A stretch of 7,358 nucleotides of DNA from Candidatus Altimarinota bacterium. Lineage in GTDB: Bacteria > Patescibacteriota > Gracilibacteria > JAHISY01. The notes below the pieces were generated by a model. That model ran no database searches, was not told where the DNA came from, and saw only the letters and a program-made list of their open reading frames with translations. The stretch lies in assembly GCA_023142645.1 (NCBI GenBank), contig JAGLJE010000114.1, forward strand, positions 1 to 7,358. Direction: 5' to 3'. This document shows, in pieces, positions 1 through 5,061 of this stretch; position 1 is the stretch's first letter; each line of letters begins with the position of its first letter. Position numbers and translations under genes: made by a program.

Positions 1-1
1 C

Positions 2-808
2 TTGCGTAATCTCGACGGGAAAATCGAATTCGAGGGGGTAGCAAAAAGTGGGAGAACAGTAAACGCAGAAGAGCTTTTCACGAGAATCTCGGCGGCGATT
101 GAAAACGAGAATCGCGAGATAGAAATTCCGTTTAGAATTTTAACAGCGCCAGTGAAGGTTACGGACGAGCTTCGAAATTTGGGAATCCGCGAGCTCGTAG
201 GCGAGGCGATGACGAGCTACGATGGATCGCCTGCCAATCGACAGCATAATATCCGCACCGCCGCGAGAAAATTAAACGGAATTTTAATTCCACCCGGCGA
301 AGAATTCTCTTTTTTGAAAAGTCTCGGATTGGTTACCACCCGCACCGGCTATCTGCGGGAACTCATCATTAAAGAAGGCGACGTCGTTCCTGAAATCGGC
401 GGTGGAGTTTGCCAAGTTTCCACGACTTTTTTCCGAACCGCGCTCGCTGCCGGTATCCCGATTACGCAGCAGAAATCGCACTCGCTGAAGGTTCATTATT
501 ATTTTCCGCCTGGTCTCGATGCCACAGTTTATCCTGGTAGCGCAGATTTAAAATTTTTGAACAATACTGACCACCCTCTTTTGATTCAAGCTGAAGTCGA
601 GGAAACAATGTTACGAGTGAATTTTTTCGGAACAAGTGATGGTCGCAGTGTGAAGCTCGCAGGTCCTTTTTATCCGAACGGTGATCCGATCACCAATCTT
701 TGGTACGCGGGAATGAAGATGTTTTGGACGCGGAAAATTATTCCTGCGGAGGGAGATGAGATTACGGAAAAATACAGCACAGCCTACAGGCTAATGCCGA
801 AACATTAA
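2..808 (+). CDS. VanW-domain cell-envelope protein, 5'-truncated by the window edge
   Basis: The frame is open to the left edge and the first possible start (TTG at base 2) has no supporting context, so the true start is very probably upstream; 268 residues are visible. Residues about 5-50 resemble the peptidoglycan-binding-like repeat (PF12229) that often precedes VanW domains. The VanW domain (PF04294) spans about 82-210, with its hallmarks GGGVCQVST at 133-141, a His-Ser at 160-161, a GLDATV segment at 171-176 and the N-rich strand at 187-188. A short tail (about 240-268) ends the protein, as in YoaR-like proteins. VanW itself is an accessory protein of some vancomycin-resistance clusters, but the domain is widespread in envelope proteins of unknown biochemical role; nothing nearby suggests a resistance cluster. 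Any signal peptide or membrane anchor would lie in the missing N-terminus. It ends with TAA and converges on the HU gene 70 bp away. The family call is firm, the function is not. Confidence 0.88.
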   Translation: MRNLDGKIEFEGVAKSGRTVNAEELFTRISAAIENENREIEIPFRILTAPVKVTDELRNLGIRELVGEAMTSYDGSPANRQHNIRTAARKLNGILIPPGEEFSFLKSLGLVTTRTGYLRELIIKEGDVVPEIGGGVCQVSTTFFRTALAAGIPITQQKSHSLKVHYYFPPGLDATVYPGSADLKFLNNTDHPLLIQAEVEETMLRVNFFGTSDGRSVKLAGPFYPNGDPITNLWYAGMKMFWTRKIIPAEGDEITEKYSTAYRLMPKH

Positions 809-830
809 ACAAGCTTCGGATACGCACAAA

Positions 831-854
831 AAGCCCCCCGTCTTCGAGAGGCTT
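831..854 (-). terminator. Intrinsic terminator of the HU gene, between convergent genes
   Basis: Read on the minus strand, AAGCCTCTC (854-846) pairs with GGGGGGCTT (839-831) around a 6-nt loop. All nine positions pair if two G·U wobbles are allowed, and a T run follows directly (830-826 side). On the plus strand the two wobbles become C·A mismatches, so the hairpin is better suited to minus-strand transcripts, that is the HU mRNA ending at 879. A T-rich stretch also follows on the plus side (855-865), so weaker termination of the VanW-family transcript is possible. Confidence 0.7.
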
Positions 855-878
855 CTTATTTTCTTGAAAATCAAGAGT

Positions 879-1166
879 TTAGTTCAAAGCATCCTTTGTC
901 GCTTTGTTTGGTCTATATTTCAGAACAATTTGTTTCGGCTTCGCTTTAAACATCATTTCCTCTCCAGTGAAAGGATTGACACCTTTGCGGGCAGGACGAG
1001 CCGGTTTTACTTTTTTGGAAAAAATTCCAAAAGGGGTAGCGACTTTATCGTTTTTGACAAGAGCCGCCTGGAGAGTCTCGAGCGCAACTTTAGACTCCTT
1101 TTTGGAGATTTCAGCTGCGTCAGCGATGATGGCCACTATTTGGGCCTGGGTGAGAACTTTAGCCAT
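879..1166 (-). CDS. HU/IHF-family histone-like DNA-binding protein
   Basis: Encodes 95 residues, close to the usual ~90 of HU. Proteins of this family bind DNA as dimers and bend it, acting in nucleoid organisation, replication and transcription. The N-terminal helices (about 4-40) form the dimerisation body. The Phe-Gly at 46-47 opens the beta-arm region. The family signature is visible as the basic, Pro-rich arm (KKVKPARPARKG, 51-62) followed by VNPFTGEE (63-70); Pro65 corresponds to the intercalating proline of the arm tip. The C-terminal beta strand and helix (about 71-95) complete the fold. The ATG at 1164-1166 is preceded by a run of C and then T, with no Shine-Dalgarno. It is transcribed divergently from the ATP synthase cluster. 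HU versus IHF cannot be separated from sequence alone, but a single small homodimer-type gene favours HU. Confidence 0.93.
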   Translation of the reverse strand: MAKVLTQAQIVAIIADAAEISKKESKVALETLQAALVKNDKVATPFGIFSKKVKPARPARKGVNPFTGEEMMFKAKPKQIVLKYRPNKATKDALN

Positions 1167-1191
1167 AAAAAAAGGGGGTTAAATTGTGAAA

Positions 1192-1220
1192 ATGCTAAAA
1201 CCCTTTTTCAATGCTTGCAA
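1192..1220 (-). promoter_or_regulatory. Candidate sigma70-type promoter for the HU gene
   Basis: On the minus strand, TTGCAA (1220-1215, 4/6 to TTGACA) and TAGCAT (1197-1192, 4/6 to TATAAT) are separated by exactly 17 bp. Initiation would fall near 1185, giving a leader of roughly 18 nt before the HU ATG. Both boxes are imperfect and the region is AT-rich, so chance matches are possible. Confidence 0.35.
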
Positions 1221-1305
1221 TAGCTTTCGGTAAAAAAGAGCTTTTTAGAAGTGTTTCTGTGAATGCAAAATTTGTTCAAGCTTTTAAAATAGTGTTTTTT
1301 AAAGA

Positions 1306-1319
1306 TGTTTCGTGAAACA
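1306..1319. repeat. parS-like inverted repeat TGTTTC-GT-GAAACA
   Basis: Six-base arms (1306-1311 and 1314-1319) are perfect inverted copies around GT. The arms equal those of the bacterial parS consensus (TGTTTCACGTGAAACA), but two central bases are missing, so it is not a canonical ParB site. It sits inside a larger 9-bp inverted repeat pair (1289-1297 / 1315-1323, ATAGTGTTT and AAACACTAT). It may be an operator for an unknown regulator of the divergent promoters. Confidence 0.4.
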
Positions 1320-1339
1320 CTATAAAAATAGCATTCAGC

Positions 1340-1368
1340 TTGACGACAAAGAATTGTGATTCTAAAAA
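1340..1368 (+). promoter_or_regulatory. Candidate distal promoter for the atp cluster
   Basis: TTGACG (1340-1345, 5/6 to the -35 consensus) and TAAAAA (1363-1368, 4/6 to the -10 consensus) lie 17 bp apart. Transcription from here would give a leader of about 90 nt before atpI. It lies just downstream of the parS-like inverted repeat. Confidence 0.3.
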
Positions 1369-1416
1369 CTCTACTTTTCAAGAGTTTCATGTGAATAAAT
1401 CGCGTGCTCAAATCGT

Positions 1417-1445
1417 TTGACCACTTGCGTTTTCAAACTTAAACT
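1417..1445 (+). promoter_or_regulatory. Candidate proximal promoter for the atp cluster
   Basis: TTGACC (1417-1422, 5/6 to TTGACA) and TAAACT (1440-1445, 4/6 to TATAAT) are spaced by exactly 17 bp. The predicted start near 1452 would give a leader of only about 12 nt before the ATG at 1464. This fits the absence of a Shine-Dalgarno there and suggests nearly leaderless translation. Confidence 0.42.
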
Positions 1446-1463
1446 TCTCGCAAATTTTTTGAA

Positions 1464-1712
1464 ATGTCTCAAAAAAGTGAAATGCTTCCGTTGAAAGTGA
1501 TTGTGGGAATGAGTCTGCAACTCGGCTTCTCAGTCGCTGCGACTACGATTCTCTTCGTTTACGGAGGACACTGGCTCGACGAAAAATATGGCACGAATTA
1601 TCTCTTTTGGCTCGGACTCACTCTTGGGCTAATTGTTTCCCTCTATCTAGTTTGGAAAATAGTGCAACCGCTGCAAGCCATCGCGCAAAGAGAATCAAAA
1701 AAAGAACTTTAA
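1464..1712 (+). CDS. AtpZ/AtpI-like ATP synthase accessory membrane protein
   Basis: A small 82-residue protein with two predicted membrane helices, about residues 12-34 and 46-67. Between them is a short loop with the family's typical Gly-Gly-x-Trp-Leu-Asp and Lys-Tyr-Gly-Thr pattern (34-44), and the C-terminus is charged. This matches the AtpZ/ATPase_gene1 family (PF09527) found at the head of many F-type ATP synthase operons. Members are thought to help c-ring assembly or to move Mg2+/Ca2+ for the enzyme; neither role can be read from this sequence. It is the first gene of the cluster, 13 bp before the subunit a gene, and its ATG has no Shine-Dalgarno. The position supports the assignment as much as the sequence does. 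The AtpI name is commonly applied, although AtpI proper is somewhat longer. Confidence 0.8.
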   Translation: MSQKSEMLPLKVIVGMSLQLGFSVAATTILFVYGGHWLDEKYGTNYLFWLGLTLGLIVSLYLVWKIVQPLQAIAQRESKKEL

Positions 1713-1725
1713 CTCATACTTTCAA

Positions 1726-2574
1726 ATGCATGTATCTTTAACAGCCGAACCGCTAATTCACCTCGGTCCGCTCACAATCACGAATTCGCTTTTTACTACA
1801 TGGTTGGTAATCACGGTAATCGCAATCTTCGCAATTATTTTTAAATTGAGAATCAAAAAACATCCGCGGGGAATCCAAAATCTAGTGGAAGCGATAGTGG
1901 AATGTTTTTACGGAATCGTGGAAAGTGTCGCGGAAAATCCAAAACTCACACGTAAATTTTTCGCACCGATTTTTACGATTTTTCTTTTTGTGCTTTTAAA
2001 TAATTGGGCAGGACTAATCCCAGGAGTGGGTAGTGTGGGAATTTCTCACACAGAGACAACGGAAACTCACCACGAAGAAATCGCGATTTTTGATGGTGTG
2101 GAGAAAATCGCAGTAACGAATACCGACCACACAGAAAACGCAGAATCTCACGAGAAAGCGACTCACGAAGAACCTCATTCATTCACCCCCATCTTCCGAC
2201 CGGGTAGCGCAGATCTTAGCTTCACGCTCGCGCTCGCAGCAGTGGCTATTTTGATGGTTCAATTTATGGGAGTGCGACAACTCGGTGGCTGGGGCTATTT
2301 TAAACGCTTTCTGAATTTTTCGAATCCTGTCCATTTTTTCGTCGGACTGCTCGAGATCATAAGTGAATTTTCAAAAATGGTGAGCTTTTCTTTTCGGCTT
2401 TTCGGAAATATCTTTGCAGGAGAAGTATTGCTCACGGTAATTATCGCGCTCGCTCCTTTTGTCGCTCCAATGCCTTTTTATGCTTTGGAAATTTTCGTGG
2501 GAGCGGTGCAAGCACTCGTTTTCGCGATGCTCACACTCGTCTTTTTTCGGATGGCAACATCGGAAACACATTAA
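1726..2574 (+). CDS. atpB: F-type ATP synthase subunit a
   Basis: The 282-residue membrane stator subunit of Fo that provides the two proton half-channels facing the c-ring. N-terminal hydrophobic helices lie at about 19-40 and 78-95. The conserved LNNWAGLIPG (91-100) ends the second of them. The essential arginine is Arg224 in SFRLFGNIFAGE (222-233), equivalent to E. coli Arg210; Glu233 aligns with E. coli Glu219 and Glu255 with His245, while Gln262 aligns with Gln252. The C-terminal helix ends in MATSETH. Unusual is a hydrophilic insertion at about 106-152, rich in His (7) and Asp/Glu (12), predicted on the extracytoplasmic side between helices 2 and 3. The ATG is preceded by TTTCAA and lacks a Shine-Dalgarno. 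Downstream come a 169-bp gap and then the c-subunit gene. Confidence 0.96.
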   Translation: MHVSLTAEPLIHLGPLTITNSLFTTWLVITVIAIFAIIFKLRIKKHPRGIQNLVEAIVECFYGIVESVAENPKLTRKFFAPIFTIFLFVLLNNWAGLIPGVGSVGISHTETTETHHEEIAIFDGVEKIAVTNTDHTENAESHEKATHEEPHSFTPIFRPGSADLSFTLALAAVAILMVQFMGVRQLGGWGYFKRFLNFSNPVHFFVGLLEIISEFSKMVSFSFRLFGNIFAGEVLLTVIIALAPFVAPMPFYALEIFVGAVQALVFAMLTLVFFRMATSETH

Positions 2575-2648
2575 GATTAATGCAAGATTTACAATCCCCG
2601 CTTTCATGAGAACAAGTATTCAATGTTCAATTTTTATATTCAGAAACA

Positions 2649-2676
2649 TTGACTTCCAAAAATCCCTAATTAAAAA
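2649..2676 (+). promoter_or_regulatory. Candidate internal promoter for atpE
   Basis: TTGACT (2649-2654, 5/6) and TAAAAA (2671-2676, 4/6) are separated by 16 bp. A start near 2683 would place the 23-bp dyad close to the 5' end of the transcript. This would allow extra production of the multi-copy c subunit. It is only a consensus match in AT-rich DNA. Confidence 0.3.
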
Positions 2677-2695
2677 AATATCGCGGAATTAAAAG

Positions 2696-2718
2696 TTCAA
2701 TGCACATTGTGCATTGAA
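2696..2718. repeat. Perfect 23-bp dyad (11-bp arms) upstream of atpE
   Basis: TTCAATGCACA (2696-2706) and TGTGCATTGAA (2708-2718) are exact inverted copies around one T. In RNA this gives a 9- to 10-bp hairpin with a small loop, ending 25 nt before the atpE ATG. No T-run follows immediately, so it is not a typical intrinsic terminator. It could be a 5' stabilising hairpin, an RNA processing site or a dimeric protein's operator. Confidence 0.7.
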
Positions 2719-2743
2719 AATTGATTTATTAACCCCAAAAAAA

Positions 2744-2971
2744 ATGGATGCTCAAACTGTACAACTCCTCGCGGTGGCAGGAACCATCGCCCTCGGCTCA
2801 ATCGCCCCAGCCATCGCAATCGGAAAGATTGGCTCGAAAGGTGTAGAAGCCATCGGTCGCAATCCAGAAGCAGCCGGAAAGGTGCAAGCCGCAATGATTC
2901 TCGCAATTGCCTTTGCGGAAGCGGTAGCGATCTACGCTCTCGTCGTCGCGCTGATCTTGAAGTTTGTGTAA
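2744..2971 (+). CDS. atpE: F-type ATP synthase subunit c (proteolipid)
   Basis: Encodes 75 residues from the ATG at 2744, the usual size; an in-frame TTG at 2714 lies inside the dyad and would add ten unneeded residues. It is a two-helix hairpin (about 5-28 and 48-72) forming the proton-driven rotor ring. The polar loop Arg39-Asn40-Pro41 matches the conserved R-Q/N-P that contacts F1. The ion-binding carboxylate is Glu59 in FAEAVAIY. The Gln and Ser/Thr ligands of Na+-type rings are absent: Ile26 stands at the Gln position and Ala60 follows Glu59, so a proton-driven ring is inferred. The glycine packing motif of helix 1 is mostly alanine here (Ala21, Ala23, Ala25, Gly27). No Shine-Dalgarno is seen; the leader is CCCC followed by a run of A. 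Confidence 0.96.
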   Translation: MDAQTVQLLAVAGTIALGSIAPAIAIGKIGSKGVEAIGRNPEAAGKVQAAMILAIAFAEAVAIYALVVALILKFV

Positions 2972-2997
2972 TTTTCGGTTTTTAACTTTTTTCTAAA

Positions 2998-3501
2998 ATG
3001 GAAATTCTCACGAGTTTGGGAATCGATCCTGCGGTGATGCTTGCGCAGGCGGTGAATTTTTTCGCATTACTCGCAATTTTAAGTTTTTTGGTTTACAAGC
3101 CAGTTTTGAAATTACTCGACGAACGGAAGAAGCGAATCGCAAAGGCAGAAGAACACGCACAACTCGTTGAGGATAAGCTTGCGAGAGTCGAAGAACTCAC
3201 GCAAAAAGAATTAAAAAAGGCACGAGAAAAAGCGCATGAAATTATCAATGCTTCAAAAGAATCGGCAACTCAGCAAAATGAGGAGCTGATTGCAAATGCG
3301 AAGGAAAAAGTAGGAAAAATCGTGGAGGAAGGACGCGCAGTGATTGCGAAAGAAAAAAGTGATGCTGCAAAGCAAATTCAAGCAGAAGTGGGGGAAATTA
3401 TTTTACTGGCCACTGAAAAGCTTTTATGTCGAGAGGTAAGAATTGAGGATCAAAATAAGCTCATCGAAGAAGCAACTACCGAAATTTCAACAATGAAATA
3501 A
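2998..3501 (+). CDS. atpF: F-type ATP synthase subunit b
   Basis: The 167-residue peripheral-stalk subunit that joins Fo to F1 through delta. One N-terminal membrane helix spans about 13-33, with the family pattern Gln17-x-x-Asn20-Phe21 at its start, followed by YKPVLKLLDERKKRI (33-47). The rest is a long, highly charged Lys/Glu/Ala-rich helix (about 40-140) typical of the b dimer coiled coil, then a C-terminal delta-binding part. Length is normal (about 156-170). It lies 26 bp after atpE and 5 bp before atpH. The ATG is preceded by a T-rich stretch and TCTAAA, with no Shine-Dalgarno. A single b gene is present; no b' paralogue is visible. Confidence 0.95.
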   Translation: MEILTSLGIDPAVMLAQAVNFFALLAILSFLVYKPVLKLLDERKKRIAKAEEHAQLVEDKLARVEELTQKELKKAREKAHEIINASKESATQQNEELIANAKEKVGKIVEEGRAVIAKEKSDAAKQIQAEVGEIILLATEKLLCREVRIEDQNKLIEEATTEISTMK

Positions 3502-3506
3502 GAAAA

Positions 3507-4028
3507 ATGAGCAAAATTTCTCTCCGCTACGCACGCGCTCTACTTCTCGCAACTAGTGAGGATACGAAGAGTTTAGAAAAGGCTGCAAAAAATCTCGATA
3601 TCGCAGCGGAAGTTTTAAGCAAAAAGCGAATGGAGGAATTTTTTAGAGATCCGCAAATTTCGAAAAACGAAAAAGAGCAACTGATTGAAAAAGCTCTCGG
3701 AGCGGATCCCTTGCTTTCGAATTTTCTAAAACTCGTGGTGAGAAATGGAAAAACTCGAGAAATAAAAAACATTGCGGAAAGTTTCCGCGTGATTTTGAGT
3801 GAAATCGCAGGAGTCGCCACTGCGAAAATTGAAAGTACGATTCCTCTAAAAGAGCAGCAGATTGCAGAATTAAGCTCTGCGTTGAAAAAACTCACAGGGA
3901 AGGAAGTTACAGTTGAGGTGGTTGAAAATACGAAACTTTTGGGGGGAATGAAAGTGTTTCTCGGAGATGAGTTGATTGACCTTTCCCTCGCAGGAAAATT
4001 GAAAAAAATGAGGAAAGTTTTGAGTTAA
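3507..4028 (+). CDS. atpH: F-type ATP synthase subunit delta
   Basis: The 173-residue subunit that attaches the peripheral stalk to the top of F1 (OSCP homologue). The N-terminal helical domain starts with the conserved RYARAL (7-12), and FLKLVVRNGK (73-82) matches the family. The C-terminal domain contains the typical LLGGMKVFLGDELIDLSLAGKL segment region (144-165). Length is normal. It starts 5 bp after the b gene with only AGAAAA before the ATG. In most bacteria atpA follows immediately; here the cluster ends and a convergent gene begins 16 bp later. No hairpin terminator is visible in that short gap, so transcription may run into the convergent gene. Confidence 0.95.
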   Translation: MSKISLRYARALLLATSEDTKSLEKAAKNLDIAAEVLSKKRMEEFFRDPQISKNEKEQLIEKALGADPLLSNFLKLVVRNGKTREIKNIAESFRVILSEIAGVATAKIESTIPLKEQQIAELSSALKKLTGKEVTVEVVENTKLLGGMKVFLGDELIDLSLAGKLKKMRKVLS

Positions 4029-4044
4029 TCTGCTTTTGTTTAAT

Positions 4045-4887
4045 TTAACTTCGCCACTCTATCCCATCTGAAATAATTTTAATGTTTCCTTCTTTTGAAG
4101 TTTCAAGAATTTCCACACCTTCCAACCGCTCCAAAACTTCAGGATTCGGATGTCCGAATTTATTCTCTGCTCCTGCCGAAACAATCACGATTTCGGGATT
4201 CACCGCTGCGAGAAACTCTACTGAACTAGAAGTTTTAGCACCGTGATGTCCAAGTTTCAAAACTTCCGCAGTCAAATTTTGCGGGGTTTTTAGAATTCCT
4301 TTTTCTGAATCAACATCCAAATCACCTGTCAAAATCAACGCGGTTTTCCCAAAAATCAGTCGCGCCACAATCGAAGCCGCATTTGCATCTGCCGGAATTT
4401 TCCCCACAAGTGATTCCACCGGCCAAAAAATATCAAGCAGCACTCCCCCGCCGAAATCAAGATCCGTCTGGGAATCCGCGAGGATTACGGGAATTTCTTT
4501 TTCTGAAATTTGCGAGAGAACATCCGCGTACCACGCCGTCTCGTGTTGCACTCCCGTGAGCAGAATTTTTTCTATCTCGAAACGCTTCAAAATTTCCGTG
4601 AAACCAGCGATGTGATCGGCATCGGGATGCGTGATGATCACGAGATCAATCTTCCGTTCGAAAAAACCGAGCTCCTCCGCAAGCTGAGGAAGAATCTTAC
4701 CTGCGGGACCGGCGTCGATGAGAATCTTTTGATTCTGCGGCGTACGAATAAAAATCGCATCGCCCTGCCCGACGTCAAGAAAAACAACTTCAAGATTCCC
4801 GGAAGGCAGATTCGAAAATCCAAAAGAAACGAAAACCGCAAGAATGAAGAGAATTCCGAAAAAATTTAGCAAAAACTTTTTCCGCAT
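4045..4887 (-). CDS. Membrane-anchored or secreted ComEC-like metallo-beta-lactamase-fold hydrolase
   Basis: Encodes 280 residues. The N-terminus (basic KK at 3-4, hydrophobic 5-24) is a signal peptide or membrane anchor, so the catalytic part is probably extracytoplasmic. Residues 32-275 match the metallo-beta-lactamase domain found at the C-terminus of the DNA-uptake protein ComEC: FLDVGQGDA (36-44), LIDAG (56-60), the metal motif THPDADH (86-92), NAAS (169-172, usually N-x-x-S), TGD (187-189), LGHHGAKTSS (212-221) and GHPNPEVLERL (245-255). The family member in ComEC is thought to be a nuclease degrading one DNA strand. This stand-alone form lacks the competence membrane channel, and its substrate is unknown. 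The ATG at 4885-4887 has TTTCAA before it and no Shine-Dalgarno. It lies 81 bp downstream of tRNA-Ile on the same strand and converges on atpH. Confidence 0.88.
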   Translation of the reverse strand: MRKKFLLNFFGILFILAVFVSFGFSNLPSGNLEVVFLDVGQGDAIFIRTPQNQKILIDAGPAGKILPQLAEELGFFERKIDLVIITHPDADHIAGFTEILKRFEIEKILLTGVQHETAWYADVLSQISEKEIPVILADSQTDLDFGGGVLLDIFWPVESLVGKIPADANAASIVARLIFGKTALILTGDLDVDSEKGILKTPQNLTAEVLKLGHHGAKTSSSVEFLAAVNPEIVIVSAGAENKFGHPNPEVLERLEGVEILETSKEGNIKIISDGIEWRS

Positions 4888-4934
4888 TTGAAATAGTGGT
4901 GAATAGAACCAACCAAAATCTAAAAAGTACGTAA

Positions 4935-4971
4935 TGGCGAAGCCAGCCGTAGCCCGAAGGACAAAGACTGG
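4935..4971 (-). repeat. Structured tRNA trailer: two overlapping inverted repeats
   Basis: On the minus strand, CCAGTC (4971-4966), which begins with the encoded CCA end of the tRNA, can pair with GGCTGG (4948-4943). There is one G·U wobble, and a UUCG tetraloop segment lies inside. A second perfect hairpin, TGGC-TTC-GCCA (4945-4935), shares three bases with the first, so the two exclude each other. A T5 run lies further down (4926-4922). It may influence 3' processing or termination of the tRNA transcript, or be part of a dispersed repeat. Confidence 0.45.
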
Positions 4972-5045
4972 TGGGCGGAGAAGGACTTGAACCTTCGACC
5001 TCGTCGTTATCAGCGACGCGCTCTAACCAGCTGAGCTACCCGCCC
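4969..5045 (-). tRNA. tRNA-Ile (anticodon GAT), CCA encoded
   Basis: The 77-nt minus-strand sequence folds as a full cloverleaf. The acceptor GGGCGGG pairs with TCCGCCC (one G·U). The D stem is GCTC/GAGC with loop AGCTGGTTA. The anticodon stem is CGTCG/CGACG with loop CTGATAA, giving anticodon GAT for isoleucine (AUC/AUU). The variable loop is AGGTC and the T stem is GAAGG/CCTTC with loop TTCAAGT. The discriminator is A73 and CCA is encoded (4969-4971). No intron is present. It is a lone tRNA between the hydrolase gene and the divergent rel gene, not part of an rRNA operon here. Confidence 0.97.
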
Positions 5046-5061
5046 GAATCAAAGCCGTGAA

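Larger units (their letters stand above)
1167..1463. other. Divergent AT-rich intergenic region between HU and the atp cluster
   Basis: No convincing gene is present in these 297 bp; the only open frame is a Phe/Lys/Ser-rich minus-strand one with no recognisable similarity. The stretch contains A- and T-tracts, a 9-bp inverted repeat (1289-1297 with 1315-1323), three related words of the form GTTTC-(0 to 2 nt)-GTGAA at about 1253, 1307 and 1384, and candidate promoters in both directions. It is the obvious control region for HU and the ATP synthase genes. Confidence 0.6.
2575..2743. other. Structured intergenic gap before the c-subunit gene
   Basis: This 169-bp AT-rich gap is much larger than the other gaps in the cluster (13, 26 and 5 bp). 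It contains an 8-bp inverted repeat (2620-2627 with 2645-2652), a candidate promoter (2649-2676) and a 23-bp perfect dyad (2696-2718). A 28-codon frame starting at 2606 looks spurious. In E. coli the atpB-atpE gap carries a translation-enhancing region that raises c-subunit output. A similar role, by promoter or mRNA stabilisation, is a reasonable inference here. Confidence 0.6.

Noticed and set aside
2..808. Vancomycin-resistance gene
   Set aside because: The VanW domain alone is common in non-resistance envelope proteins, and no vanR/S/H/A/X-type neighbours are visible in the window.
864..1223. Plus-strand open frames opposite the HU gene
   Set aside because: They are antisense to a clear HU protein and have no domain-like pattern.
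2606..2692. Small open frame of 28 codons in the atpB-atpE gap
   Set aside because: No recognisable motif, no start context, and it overlaps the candidate promoter and inverted repeats; length is as expected by chance.
2714..2743. TTG start adding ten residues to the c subunit
   Set aside because: The added residues are polar and absent from the family, and the codon lies inside the 23-bp dyad; the ATG at 2744 gives a normal 75-residue protein.
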